A DNA stretch of 64,000 nt from Hyphomicrobiales bacterium (GCA_900471485.1 UCEU01000004.1:157900-221899); one strand, 5' to 3'; counted from the stretch's first letter, positions 43,716 to 52,690 are shown. The notes: generated by a model not told the origin, from the letters alone. A program made the numbers and translations.

Positions 43716-45331
43716 ACGGTTGGTCCCATCATCTCATCGTCGCGCCCATCCTCATTCCGCTGATCGCCAGCGCGCTCCTGCTGTTCATCGACGAGCGGCG
43801 CCGCGTCGCCAAGGCAATGGTCAGCCTCGCCTCCGCGATCTTGCTCACCGTGATCGCCTTCATCTTGTTCAGGATCGAGAGCGGCCCGAATGGCTTCGAG
43901 GGCGTCTATCTCGTCGGCAACTGGTCAGCGCCCTTCGGGATCGTGCTGGTTCTCGACGGGCTATCTGCCATGATGCTGCTTTTGACGGCGCTGCTTGCGG
44001 TGTCGGCGCTGGTCTTTTCACTTGCCCGGTGGCATGCCGTGGGCGCGCATTTCCACAGCATGTTCCAGTTGCTCCTCATGGGGGTCAACGGGGCGTTCCT
44101 CACGGGCGACCTCTTCAACCTCTTCGTCTTCTTCGAGGTCATGCTGGCAGCCTCCTATGGCCTCCTGCTGCATGGCTCCGGTCCGCTGCGCGTCAAGGCG
44201 GGCATGCACTATATCGCCGTCAACCTTGTGGCCGCCCTGCTGTTCCTGATCGGCGTCAGCCTCATCTACGGAACCGCCGGCACGCTCAACATGGCCGACC
44301 TTGCCGCCCGCATCCCCGAGATCGAGCCCGACCGGCGCATGCTGATGGAGGCCGGCGCCGGCATATTGGGTGTCGTCTTCCTTATCAAGGCTGGCATGTG
44401 GCCGCTTTGCTTCTGGCTCCCCACCGCCTATAGCGCCGCATCTGCACCGGTGGCGGGTATCTTCGCGATCATGAGCAAGCTTGGGATCTATGTGATCCTG
44501 CGGCTGACGATGCTGCTGTTCGGTGAGGGCCCATCGGCCGGCTTCGGCGCGCCGGTGCTGCTCTATGGCGGCATGGCGACGCTGATCTTCGGGATCGTCG
44601 GCGTGCTTGCGTCGCAGGCGCTCGGACGGCTTGCTGGCTTTTCCGTACTGGTTTCCTCGGGCACGCTGCTGATGGTGCTCGGCATCAACGACGGTGCCGT
44701 CTCTTCCGGCGCGCTGCTTTATCTCGTCAGTTCGACACTCACGATCAGCGCCTTCTTCATGCTCATCGAACTCGTCGAACGCGGCCAGGATGCCGGCGCA
44801 AACGTGCTTGCCGTGACCATGGAAGCCTATGGCGAGGCCGACGACGAGCCTGAAAACGAGGAAGAGGGCGTGACCATGCCCGGCACCATGGCTGTTCTCG
44901 GCATCTGTTTCGCGGCCTGCGGCATCCTCTTGTCCGGTCTCCCGCCGCTTTCGGGCTTCGTCGCCAAGTTTGCCATGCTCTCGGCGATGATGGGAACCGG
45001 CTCCATCGGCGTGCCGCCCACGGCCGCGATCTGGGCGCTGGTCGTTCTCGTCATCCTCTCCGGCATCGCCGCATTGATTTCCATGACGCGCGTCGGCATC
45101 CGCACCTTCTGGAGCTCGATCGAGGGGACGGTTCCCCGCGTGCTGGTGATCGAGATCGTGCCGGTGATGTTCCTCTTGGCGCTGACGCTTGCACTCACCG
45201 TGCAGGCCGGGCCGGCGATGCAGTACATGGACACCACGATCCGCACGCTGAGCAAGCCGTCGATCTATATCGACGCTGTCAACAACGCGCTGCCGATCAA
45301 GGGCGTCAAAGCTGGAACGGAGGGCGAGTGA
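43712..45331 (+). CDS. mrpD: Monovalent cation/H+ antiporter subunit D (MrpD)
   Basis: Membrane subunit of 539 residues with about 14 helices, related to NuoM/N. Family landmarks: NGAFLTGDLFNLFVFFEVML, LLFLIGVSLIYGTAGTLNMA, FLIKAGMWPLCFWLPTAYSA and LSGLPPLSGFVAKFAML. A charged stretch at about 370-385 (EADDEPENEEEG) is longer than usual and probably a cytoplasmic loop. Overlaps mrpC by 4 bases and mrpE by one. Confidence 0.92.
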   Translation: MNGWSHHLIVAPILIPLIASALLLFIDERRRVAKAMVSLASAILLTVIAFILFRIESGPNGFEGVYLVGNWSAPFGIVLVLDGLSAMMLLLTALLAVSALVFSLARWHAVGAHFHSMFQLLLMGVNGAFLTGDLFNLFVFFEVMLAASYGLLLHGSGPLRVKAGMHYIAVNLVAALLFLIGVSLIYGTAGTLNMADLAARIPEIEPDRRMLMEAGAGILGVVFLIKAGMWPLCFWLPTAYSAASAPVAGIFAIMSKLGIYVILRLTMLLFGEGPSAGFGAPVLLYGGMATLIFGIVGVLASQALGRLAGFSVLVSSGTLLMVLGINDGAVSSGALLYLVSSTLTISAFFMLIELVERGQDAGANVLAVTMEAYGEADDEPENEEEGVTMPGTMAVLGICFAACGILLSGLPPLSGFVAKFAMLSAMMGTGSIGVPPTAAIWALVVLVILSGIAALISMTRVGIRTFWSSIEGTVPRVLVIEIVPVMFLLALTLALTVQAGPAMQYMDTTIRTLSKPSIYIDAVNNALPIKGVKAGTEGE

Positions 45332-45807
45332 TGCTTCCCTATCCTATTCTCGCGACGTGCCTCTTCATCATGTGGCTGCTGCTCAACGGCTTCACCCTCG
45401 GCCATTTCATCCTCGGCCTCGTCGTCGCGGTCTTCGCCGGCTGGGCGATGGCATCGCTGCAGCCGGAACCGATACGGCTGAAGAAATGGTACCTGTTGCC
45501 GAAGCTCTTTGGCTTGGTGTTTCGCGATATCGTCAAGTCGAACATCGATGTCGCGTGGATCATACTGCGCAGCGGCAAACGTCGGCACAATCCCGGTTTC
45601 ATCACCATCCATCTGGAACTCCGTAGCCAGTTCGCGCTTGCCGTCCTCGCCGTCATCTTGACGAGCACACCGGGGTCCGCGTGGCTGGAATATGATTCCA
45701 AAGATCAATCGGTGCTGCTGCACGTTCTCGACATCCAGAACGAGGCCGTCTGGCGCGATACGATCAAGAACCGATACGAGGCGCTGTTGCTGGAGATATT
45801 CACATGA
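45331..45807 (+). CDS. mrpE: Na+/H+ antiporter subunit E (MrpE)
   Basis: A 158-residue membrane protein typical of MrpE: two N-terminal helices, then KKWYLLPKLFGLVFRDIVKS, a central FITIHLELRSQFALAVLAVI and ILTSTPGSAWLEYD, with the soluble C-terminal part LLHVLDIQNEAVWRDTIKNR. ATG 45331 overlaps the mrpD stop; GTG 45328 is possible. Confidence 0.92.
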   Translation: MLPYPILATCLFIMWLLLNGFTLGHFILGLVVAVFAGWAMASLQPEPIRLKKWYLLPKLFGLVFRDIVKSNIDVAWIILRSGKRRHNPGFITIHLELRSQFALAVLAVILTSTPGSAWLEYDSKDQSVLLHVLDIQNEAVWRDTIKNRYEALLLEIFT

Positions 45808-46085
45808 GTGCAATCATCCTCTTCACGGCCGTGTCGATCGCCCAGATCATGCTCGTGGCCGCCATGGCGATCGTTTCGATCCGCATGTTCGTCGGCCCTC
45901 GCGCACAGGATCGGATTCTCGGGCTCGACACGTTCTACATCAACGCCATGCTTCTTCTGGTGACATTCGGCGTCGGGACGGGACGGGTGGTCTATTTCGA
46001 AGCCGCGCTTGTCATCGGCATGATCGGCTTCGTGGCAACCGTGGCGCTGGCGAAATTCCTGATGCGCGGGGAGGTGATCGAATGA
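45804..46085 (+). CDS. mrpF: Na+/H+ antiporter subunit F (MrpF)
   Basis: A 93-residue protein with three helices and the family core RMFVGPRAQDRILGLDTFYI followed by FVATVALAKFLMRGEVIE. Overlaps mrpE by 4 bases and mrpG by 4 bases. Confidence 0.92.
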   Translation: MSAIILFTAVSIAQIMLVAAMAIVSIRMFVGPRAQDRILGLDTFYINAMLLLVTFGVGTGRVVYFEAALVIGMIGFVATVALAKFLMRGEVIE

Positions 46086-46453
46086 TGGATCCGGCCGCGG
46101 ACATGCCTGTATGGGTGGCGACACTGGTAGCCCTTTTTCTCTTGATCGGCGCCCTGTTGGCACTGATCGGCGCGATTGGTTTCCTTCGCCTTCCGACCTT
46201 CTACGAGCGTATTCACGCACCCACCCTCGGGACAAGCTGGGGCATTGGCGGGGTCATGCTTGGGTCGATGATTTTCTTTTCTGTGGCTTCCTCGCGGTTA
46301 GCGATCCACGAGATCCTGATCGGCGTTTTCGTGACGGTGACGACACCCGTAACGCTGATGATGCTGGCGCGTGCCGCCTTGCATCGGGATCGTACAGAGG
46401 GAAACAGGGAGGCGCCGCCGAAGCAACCCCAAAGGCAGGATAAGGCGATGTGA
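46082..46453 (+). CDS. mrpG: Na+/H+ antiporter subunit G (MrpG)
   Basis: A 123-residue protein with three helices. Family core GAIGFLRLPTFYERIHAPTL and GIGGVMLGS, then HEILIGVFVTVTTPVTLMML; a hydrophilic tail ends it. ATG 46082 (or 46085) overlaps mrpF. Last gene of the antiporter operon. Confidence 0.92.
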   Translation: MMDPAADMPVWVATLVALFLLIGALLALIGAIGFLRLPTFYERIHAPTLGTSWGIGGVMLGSMIFFSVASSRLAIHEILIGVFVTVTTPVTLMMLARAALHRDRTEGNREAPPKQPQRQDKAM

Positions 46454-46794
46454 AGCATCAGATCGGTCCAAGAACTTGGTTGGCTTTCAAGTTGCTGCGG
46501 AAAATTTCGAAGGGTCGATATTTAGACGCTCGGCATTTTAGAACTTGAAACAAAACGCGGCCTGGACCTATAACCCGATCCGCAGGCTGCGCCTGTAATT
46601 CTCAGCGAGTCGGGAGGGCGTTGTGATGGAACTGAATACTCGAAACCCTCCCGCTGCAGTGATGTTGTCGCTGTAGACGCGGAGTTCGTTCGACTGAAAG
46701 ACGAGAGTCCTGCGTGATGCCGTTCTTTGCACAATTCGCGATGTCCGCAGTTTTCCACTGTCCTTCAGCCTAATCAAGGAACCGGAAAACTCCA
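46454..46794. other. 341-base gap before gcd, with one long hairpin
   Basis: No supported gene. It holds a perfect 8-base-pair inverted repeat CGGGAGGG (46611-46618) / CCCTCCCG (46646-46653) with a 27-base loop, possibly ending the antiporter transcript. The last 60 bases would carry the gcd promoter, but I see no convincing boxes. Confidence 0.4.
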
Positions 46795-49239
46795 ATGCCA
46801 CAGACGAAAGCCTTACCCGCAAAGGGCTCCCTGCCGTTGATAGCCAGATTATGGCTGATCATTCTCGGCGCTGTTCTCATACTCGCAGGCCTCTTCTTCG
46901 CGATCGGCGGCGGCAAGCTCGCAATGCTTGGCGGCAGCTGGTACTTCCTGATCAGTGGCGTCCTCATCGTCGTGTCCGGTCTGCTCGTCGCTGCGCGCCG
47001 ACCATCCGGCGCTCTCCTGTTCGCGCTGGTGACAATAGGCACGGCGGTATGGGCAGTTCTGGATGCCGGCCTCGATTTCTGGCCGCTGATCTCGCGCCTG
47101 CTGGCATTTGGCATCGGTGCGGCCGTCGTGGCGCTTACCTATCCGCTGCTGCGCAAGGCCGCCGGCCTGTCGTCTGCCGCTATCCCGTCCTTCGTGCTTG
47201 CCGGTCTGCTGGCGGTTGCCTCCGCCGCGGGCGTGGCCGGTATGTTCATGCCGCATCCGACCGTCGTCGCATCCGGCCCGTCGCAGCCCCTGGTCCCTGT
47301 TGATCCGGCCAAGGAACAGAAGAACTGGCAGGCCTACGGCAACACGGACGGTGGCTCGCGTTTCGTGGCGCTCGACCAGATCACGCGCGACAACATCAAG
47401 GACCTGACGGTCGCCTGGACCTATCATACCGGCGACACCCCGATCAGCGCCGACGGCAATGGTGCGGAAGACCAGCAGACGCCGCTGCAGGTCGGCGACA
47501 AGGTGTTCCTCTGCACGCCGCACAACAATGTCATCGCTATCGATGCCGATACCGGCAAGCAACTCTGGAACGCCGACCTCAAGTTCACCTCCAAGGTCTG
47601 GATGCGGTGCCGCGGACTTGCTTACTTCGACGCAACGCAGGCGGCCGTTCAGCCGACCGTTCCGAACTCGACGCCGGTTCTGCCGGCGGTCGTGCCGGAA
47701 GGTGCCGCTTGCCAGCGCCGCATCCTGATGAACACCATCACAGCCGAACTGCTGGCGATCGATGCCGATACCGGCAAGCTCTGCGCCGATTTCGGCAATA
47801 ACGGCCGGGTGGACCTGAAGGCCGGCATGGGTGATGCGCCCGATCCGCAATATGTGCTGACCTCTGCTCCGACCGTCGCGGGCACCACCGTCGTCGTCGG
47901 CGGCCGCATCGCGGACAACGTCCAGGTCGACATGCCCGGCGGTGTCATGCGCGGCTTCGACGTGATCACCGGCCAGTTCCGCTGGGCCTTCGATCCCGGC
48001 AATCCGGAAGATCATGCCCAGCCTGTCGACGGCAAGACCTATACCCGGTCGACACCGAACGTGTGGGCGGCGATGTCCTATGACGCGGCGTCGAACACCG
48101 TCTATCTGCCGGTCGGCAGCCCGTCCGTCGATATCTATGGCGCAACCCGCACGAAGCTCGACCACACCTATGGCGCCTCGATGCTCGCGCTCGACGCGAC
48201 GACGGGTGCGGAAAAGTGGGTGTACCAGACCGTTCACAACGACCTCTGGGACTTCGACGTGCCGATGCAGCCGTCGTTCATCGATTTCCCCAAGTCGGAT
48301 GGCACCACCGTTGCGGCGCTGGTGTTCGGCACCAAGGCCGGCCAGCTCTATGTGCTCGATCGCGCCACCGGAAAGCCGCTGACCAAGGTTGAGGACGTGC
48401 CGGTCAAGCCGGGCAACATCCCGAACGAGCCTTATTCTCCGACGCAGCCGCGATCGGTCGGCATGCCGCAGATCGGCGCCGATACGCTGACCGAGAGCGA
48501 CATGTGGGGTGCGACACCGTTCGACCAGCTGCTTTGCCGTATCTCGTTCAAGAGCATGCGTTACGACGGCCTCTACACGGTGCCTGATACGACGATGTCG
48601 CTAAGCGTCCCTGGTTCGCTCGGCGGCATGAACTGGGGCGGGCTTTCGACCGATCCGACGACGAACACTATTTTCGTCAACGACATGCGTCTTGGCCTTT
48701 GGAGCCAGATGGTCGAGGCCGCGCCGAGCGACAAGGTTTCCGACGGCGGTGAGGCGGTCAACACCGGCATGGGCATCGTGCCGATGAAGGGCACTCCCTA
48801 CGCCGTCAACAAGAACCGCTTCCTCTCCGCCCTGCAGATCCCCTGCCAGAAGCCTCCTTTCGGCTCGCTGACGGCGATCGACATGACGACGCAGAAGATC
48901 AAGTGGCAGGTGCCGGTCGGCACGGTCCAGGATACGGGACCCTTCGGCATCAAGATGATGCTGCCGATCCCGATCGGTATGCCGACGCTGGGCGGCACGC
49001 TCGCCACGCAGGGCGGCCTCGTCTTCATCGCCGGCACCCAGGATTATTACCTGCGCGCCTTCGACACGGCGACCGGCAAGGAGGTCTGGAAGGCACGCCT
49101 GCCGGTTGGCAGCCAGGGTGGACCGATGTCCTACAAGTCGCCGAAGACAGGCAAGCAATACATCGTCATCTCGGCGGGCGGCGCGCGACAATCGCCGGAT
49201 CGCGGTGATTATGTCATCGCCTACGCATTGCCAAATTGA
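46795..49239 (+). CDS. gcd: PQQ-dependent membrane-bound glucose dehydrogenase
   Basis: Oxidises glucose to gluconolactone on the periplasmic side and passes electrons to ubiquinone. The 814-residue protein has five hydrophobic helices (about 15-155) followed by a PQQ beta-propeller with eight repeats. Recognisable blades include NWQAYGNTDGGSRFVALDQI, WTYHTGDTP, YDAASNTVYLPVGSPSVDIY, VYQTVHNDLWDFDVPMQPSF and GLVFIAGTQDYYLRAFDTAT. AAGGAACCGG precedes the ATG. Length and membrane anchor match Gcd rather than soluble alcohol dehydrogenases. PQQ-making genes are not in the window. Confidence 0.92.
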   Translation: MPQTKALPAKGSLPLIARLWLIILGAVLILAGLFFAIGGGKLAMLGGSWYFLISGVLIVVSGLLVAARRPSGALLFALVTIGTAVWAVLDAGLDFWPLISRLLAFGIGAAVVALTYPLLRKAAGLSSAAIPSFVLAGLLAVASAAGVAGMFMPHPTVVASGPSQPLVPVDPAKEQKNWQAYGNTDGGSRFVALDQITRDNIKDLTVAWTYHTGDTPISADGNGAEDQQTPLQVGDKVFLCTPHNNVIAIDADTGKQLWNADLKFTSKVWMRCRGLAYFDATQAAVQPTVPNSTPVLPAVVPEGAACQRRILMNTITAELLAIDADTGKLCADFGNNGRVDLKAGMGDAPDPQYVLTSAPTVAGTTVVVGGRIADNVQVDMPGGVMRGFDVITGQFRWAFDPGNPEDHAQPVDGKTYTRSTPNVWAAMSYDAASNTVYLPVGSPSVDIYGATRTKLDHTYGASMLALDATTGAEKWVYQTVHNDLWDFDVPMQPSFIDFPKSDGTTVAALVFGTKAGQLYVLDRATGKPLTKVEDVPVKPGNIPNEPYSPTQPRSVGMPQIGADTLTESDMWGATPFDQLLCRISFKSMRYDGLYTVPDTTMSLSVPGSLGGMNWGGLSTDPTTNTIFVNDMRLGLWSQMVEAAPSDKVSDGGEAVNTGMGIVPMKGTPYAVNKNRFLSALQIPCQKPPFGSLTAIDMTTQKIKWQVPVGTVQDTGPFGIKMMLPIPIGMPTLGGTLATQGGLVFIAGTQDYYLRAFDTATGKEVWKARLPVGSQGGPMSYKSPKTGKQYIVISAGGARQSPDRGDYVIAYALPN

Positions 49240-49604
49240 TCACTGCGGGAGGCGGGTCACACGGAATCTCGCCTCCCGACCTAACCAAAGACTGCCAGGC
49301 GATGAAGTGCTGGTCGCGCTGTTCCTTTGCGACATTGGTTGCCGCCTTCGTTGAAAGCGTGAAGGTCTAACACGCGGAACGAAGCAGGGCTTGGCAAGTC
49401 GAGTACCCCTTTGGCAATCAGGCTGCTGACATGCTCCAAACGGAACGTAACCTTGACGGGTCTGTTTTCCTCGCTGGCCCGCGTTCCATGAAGCAATACC
49501 GTCGACAATGCCGACACTGCTCCCATTGGAACGATATTCGCTTCGAGTCTGAGAAAGAGCCGACCGCCTCAGGCCTGTTTGGCAGGAACGAAGCGATCGA
49601 TCTA
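49240..49604. other. 365-base gap between convergent gcd and TetR genes
   Basis: Apart from the hairpin close to gcd I see no gene. Short open frames exist on both strands (for example minus 49281-49526), without a ribosome binding site or recognisable family pattern; possible decayed coding DNA. Confidence 0.35.
49246..49278 (+). terminator. Hairpin after gcd
   Basis: Perfect 9-base-pair stem CGGGAGGCG (49246-49254) / CGCCTCCCG (49270-49278), 15-base loop, 6 bases after the stop. No T tract, so the end of transcription is probable but not certain. Confidence 0.5.
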
Positions 49605-50165
49605 TCAGCGCAGGATGTGGCGGACGGCAAAACGGAGAAGATCGCCGGCTTTTGGCTCACCGACGAACGTCATTGCCGGAGCGTAGGCAATCTCGTGGAG
49701 AAGGGCGCCCAATGTCAGGGCGTCCGCCTCGACGTTCGGAAACCGATCCAGCAGCTTGCGCCCTAACTGCTGCCAGTGGTCGCGAAGGATTTCCTTCTGC
49801 CTTTTAAGCGAGGACGATGTGGGGTCTGCGGTTCGCGCGTGCTCCAATATCGTTAGAGACCAACTTCCACCTGAGGACCGATCGTTCGCCCAAGCGGCGA
49901 GGTGGTCAAGCGCGACGTCGGGGTCATCGATGTGGTCAAGCGAGCGGAGCAGTGGATCAAGGCTAGCCTGGCCCTGCCGTTCCAGAACTTCGAGAAAAAT
50001 GGATTCCTTGCTTTCGAAGTTGGAGTAAGCGGCTCCTTTGGAGAAGCCTGCCGCCTCGGTGATATTTTCCACGGAGGTCCCGGCATATCCATCCCGCCCA
50101 AACAGCTCGAAAGCCGCTTCGAGCAGTTTCTCTCGCGTTATCGCGCGACTTTCTTCCCGACTCAT
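49605..50165 (-). CDS. TetR family transcriptional regulator
   Basis: A 186-residue repressor. The N-terminal HTH is clear: TREKLLEAAFELFGRDGYAG, then TSVENITEAAGFSKGAAYSN and FESKESIFLEVLER. The C-terminal ligand domain (about 80-186) is unremarkable and gives no ligand. GTG 50183 is a possible earlier start. It is divergent from the small gene at 50268 across a gap with a 34-base dyad, its probable operator. Confidence 0.9.
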   Translation of the reverse strand: MSREESRAITREKLLEAAFELFGRDGYAGTSVENITEAAGFSKGAAYSNFESKESIFLEVLERQGQASLDPLLRSLDHIDDPDVALDHLAAWANDRSSGGSWSLTILEHARTADPTSSSLKRQKEILRDHWQQLGRKLLDRFPNVEADALTLGALLHEIAYAPAMTFVGEPKAGDLLRFAVRHILR

Positions 50166-50210
50166 TCTGGCCACTCGGAACACCTCATCTTTTCGTGATT
50201 GTCTTGCGTT

Positions 50211-50244
50211 GATACCAAATGGTATTTAAATACTAAAGGGTATC
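50211..50244. promoter_or_regulatory. 34-base dyad, probable TetR operator
   Basis: GATACC-N4-GGTATTT followed by its mirror AAATACT-N4-GGTATC, spanning 50211-50244 around a TTTAAA centre. Two nested half-palindromes suit binding of two TetR dimers or one extended site. It lies between the divergent TetR gene and the small gene at 50268. Confidence 0.7.
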
Positions 50245-50267
50245 TGAAAATTGAATTGGGTAGCTCT

Positions 50268-50423
50268 ATGTCTGATATGCCTCCTCATCTCGTCACTCTC
50301 CTCGAAAGCCTGCATGCCGGCTCCTTCCACCGAGCAATTGTCGAGACACTTTCGGAGCTTCCTCCGGCTGACGTAACGATTTCTGCGCTCACGGCAGCCG
50401 CACGGAGGATCGGTCAGTCATGA
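50268..50423 (+). CDS. Small hypothetical protein, 51 residues
   Basis: No recognised family. The sequence begins MSDMPPHLVTLLESLHAG and ends TISALTAAARRIGQS, soluble and probably helical. ATG 50268 is supported by position after the operator dyad and by a 4-base ATGA overlap with the next gene. Only a weak GGGTAG precedes it. It would be the first gene of the TetR-controlled operon. Confidence 0.5.
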   Translation: MSDMPPHLVTLLESLHAGSFHRAIVETLSELPPADVTISALTAAARRIGQS

Positions 50424-50859
50424 GCAACGGCTACTTTTCGGTTCGACCGACTATAACGGAAACCGGGGCGAGAGCGCTCGTTGATCACGCGACTGAGCTG
50501 GCGAAACAGAAGGGACTTGCGGTCTCTATCGCGGTCGTCGACAGCGCAGGGAATCTTCTGGTGTTTGCGCGGATGGATGGTGCTCCACCTGTTTCGTGCG
50601 ATGTAGCTGTCGGAAAGGCGCGCACCGCTGTTGCGATCGGCGCCCCATCGGCGTTGTTCGAGGACATGATCAATCACGGCTCGCCCGCGATGTTATCTGT
50701 CCCGGGCTTTTCCCGCTGAAGGGCGGAGTACCGGTGTCGGAGGGCGGCATTGTCGCCGGCGCGATCGGCGTGAGCGGTTCATCCGCGGACAACGATGTCC
50801 TCGTTGCCACTCGCTCCGTCGATGCGTTCAGCTTGCTGGGGAGACAACATGTCGCTTGA
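50420..50859 (+). pseudogene. GlcG/HbpS-like (haem-degrading family) gene with a frameshift
   Basis: The first frame (50420-50719) encodes ARALVDHATELAKQKGLAVS, then IAVVDSAGNLLVFARMDGAP and NHGSPAMLSVPGFSR before TGA at 50717. The family continuation PLKGGVPVSEGGIVAGAIGV, then SGSSADNDVLVATRSVDAF, follows without gap in the next frame to 50859. Adding one base at about 50708-50714 (run TTTTCCC) restores one protein of about 146 residues, the usual length. Either a pseudogene, a sequence error, or slippage at that run. Members of this family bind small organic acids or haem and often sit in oxidoreductase operons. The SDR gene begins inside its end. Confidence 0.75.
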
Positions 50860-51562
50860 AAACAAGACGGTGCTGGTCATAGGGGGAAGCTCGGGCATCG
50901 GCAGAGGTGTCGCCGATCTGACTGCGGCGGCGGGAGCGAGGCTCATATTGGTCGGGCGCGATGCTGAAAAGCTGGTCCGTGTGCAAAAGGAGTTTGCAGA
51001 TAGCCGCACCTTTGCTGTCGATGCGACTGACGAAAAAGCCCTCGCAAGGGTAATGCAAAGCATCGGCCCGGTGGATCACGTGGTGTCAACGGTTGGTGGG
51101 GCCATGGGCGGTGGCTTCATGGCGAACAGCGTGGAAGCCGTCAGTGCGGCAGTCGACGGAAAGTACCTGGTGGCCCTACGTATCGCAAAGGTCGTCGTCC
51201 CGTACATCCGGGAGGCTGGAAGCCTGACGATCACCGCCGGCGCCGGAGGCCGTCCCCACAATGCTTCAGGAGCGGTGATTGGGAACTGCGCGACGCGGCT
51301 GCTCGTGCAAGGCCTTGCCGTTGAATTGGCGCCATCGATCCGCGTGAACGCCGTTTCGCCGACCTGGATGGACACGCCGCTTTGGCGCGATGTGCCGCGC
51401 GAACAAGTCGACGAGACCAAGTCCTACTTCGACAGGACGATACCTCTGAAAAGGACGGCGACGGTGGGTGAGGTGGCATCGGCGTACATCTATGCGATGA
51501 CCAACACGTTCGTGACCGGACAAGCCCTTGTCGTTGATGGAGGGCTGGGTCTCGTTCAGTGA
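50849..51562 (+). CDS. SDR family oxidoreductase
   Basis: A 237-residue short-chain dehydrogenase. Cofactor loop VLVIGGSSGIGRGVADLTAA is canonical. The active site departs from the norm: after SLTITAGAGGRPHNASGAVI, the position of YxxxK reads ASGAVIGNCATRL, so no catalytic tyrosine-lysine pair is visible. Ends in VTGQALVVDGGLGLVQ, the usual C-terminus. ATG 50849 overlaps the frameshifted gene by 11 bases. It may be a reductase with another mechanism or a non-catalytic SDR. Confidence 0.85.
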   Translation: MSLENKTVLVIGGSSGIGRGVADLTAAAGARLILVGRDAEKLVRVQKEFADSRTFAVDATDEKALARVMQSIGPVDHVVSTVGGAMGGGFMANSVEAVSAAVDGKYLVALRIAKVVVPYIREAGSLTITAGAGGRPHNASGAVIGNCATRLLVQGLAVELAPSIRVNAVSPTWMDTPLWRDVPREQVDETKSYFDRTIPLKRTATVGEVASAYIYAMTNTFVTGQALVVDGGLGLVQ

Positions 51563-51648
51563 GGGCGCGTGCCAGAACGAGAATGCGACGGAGTGCGGGC
51601 GAGCGCCTTCGGCCGAAGGCGCGAAACAGAGTTTCCGGGTGACGCGGT

Positions 51649-52560
51649 TCACGGCGCGGCAACCCGGCTATCCCTCTTGATCTCCTCCAGGACCCATCTC
51701 CGGAACTGCAGGAGGCGGCCTGGCAAGGGCTCGCGATCATGATACACGAGATAGAAGGCCCCCTCTGCCCGCATGCTGAAGTTGATTGGAGTGACTAGGC
51801 GGCCTGCCTCCAGATCCCGCTCGATGAAGCCCTTGCGGCCCAGTGCGACGCCGAGGCCCTCGATGGCGGAGCTGTAGGCGACATCCGCGCTCGTGCAGAC
51901 GATCCGGCGTTTCAGTTCCTGCGGCGGAGCGCCGGACGCCTCGTACCATAGACGCCAGTGGTCCGATCCGACAATGTTATGGAGCAGAGCGTGATGGGCC
52001 AGATCATCGGGTTTTTTCAACGGCGCGTTTCGGGCGAGGTAATCCGGACTGCACACCGGGGTCAGATCGAGCCCTGTGAGAAAGTGAGCGCGCATTCCCG
52101 GCCACGTGCCGCTACCGAAACGAAAACCCACGTCGACCTCGGGCGGCATCGGTTCGCTCGACACCAACGAAGTGATTTCAACCTCCTGTTCGGGGTGATC
52201 CGCGTAGTAGAGCGACAGCCGCGGAATGAGCCAAAGCTGGATGAAGAACCTGGAGCCCCATATTCGAAGTGGCTGAGCGGCCGTCTGGACAATGATCTCC
52301 TGAGTGCTCGCCTCCAGCCGAGAGAGTGCTTCCTGGACGGAAAGGAGGTAAAGCTGTCCGTGGCGTGTGATGCGCACATCGGAAGCCGTACGCACGAACA
52401 GGCTGATCCCCAAATGGTCTTCCAGGACTTTAATTTGACGGCTGACGGCCCCGGGTGTCACGTTCAATTCTGCCGCGGCTTTACTGAAATTGCCATGGCG
52501 ACCGGCGGCTTCGAAGGTCCGGATTGCGTTGAGCGGTGGGAGGCGAAGACGGTTCGTCAC
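51649..52560 (-). CDS. LysR family transcriptional regulator (GcvA-like)
   Basis: A 303-residue regulator. The N-terminal winged helix reads LNAIRTFEAAGRHGNFSKAA, then AELNVTPGAVSRQIKVLEDH, typical of the GcvA/AmpR branch. The C-terminal effector domain spans about 95-295. It is divergent from the ABC and catabolic operon starting at 52761 and is probably its regulator; the effector should be a pathway substrate or intermediate. Confidence 0.92.
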   Translation of the reverse strand: MTNRLRLPPLNAIRTFEAAGRHGNFSKAAAELNVTPGAVSRQIKVLEDHLGISLFVRTASDVRITRHGQLYLLSVQEALSRLEASTQEIIVQTAAQPLRIWGSRFFIQLWLIPRLSLYYADHPEQEVEITSLVSSEPMPPEVDVGFRFGSGTWPGMRAHFLTGLDLTPVCSPDYLARNAPLKKPDDLAHHALLHNIVGSDHWRLWYEASGAPPQELKRRIVCTSADVAYSSAIEGLGVALGRKGFIERDLEAGRLVTPINFSMRAEGAFYLVYHDREPLPGRLLQFRRWVLEEIKRDSRVAAP

Positions 52561-52617
52561 TGTGACTTTTTCTCAAAGGCTTTGGAACATTAGTCGTTTG
52601 CATGTCCCGGTGTCGCT

Positions 52618-52690
52618 TCGTAAGTTTACGACATCGCAGGCAGACTTATCGAAATATCTCATAGATCTGAGGAGATTCAACGAGATATTT
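52618..52690. promoter_or_regulatory. Dyads in the LysR/transporter divergent gap
   Basis: Two dyads. TCGTAA-GT-TTACGA (52618-52631) is a perfect 14-base palindrome next to the LysR gene. AAATATCTC (52652-52660) and GAGATATTT (52682-52690) form a 9-base inverted repeat with a 21-base spacer. Both are plausible LysR recognition and activation sites. Confidence 0.5.

Noticed and set aside
46611..46653. Perfect inverted repeat considered as a repeat element or small RNA
   Set aside because: Single copy in the window with a long loop; no promoter or terminator features of a small RNA seen.
50708..50719. Programmed frameshift as the first explanation for the split GlcG-like gene
   Set aside because: Possible, but no stimulating structure or classical slippery heptamer is evident; error or pseudogene is simpler.
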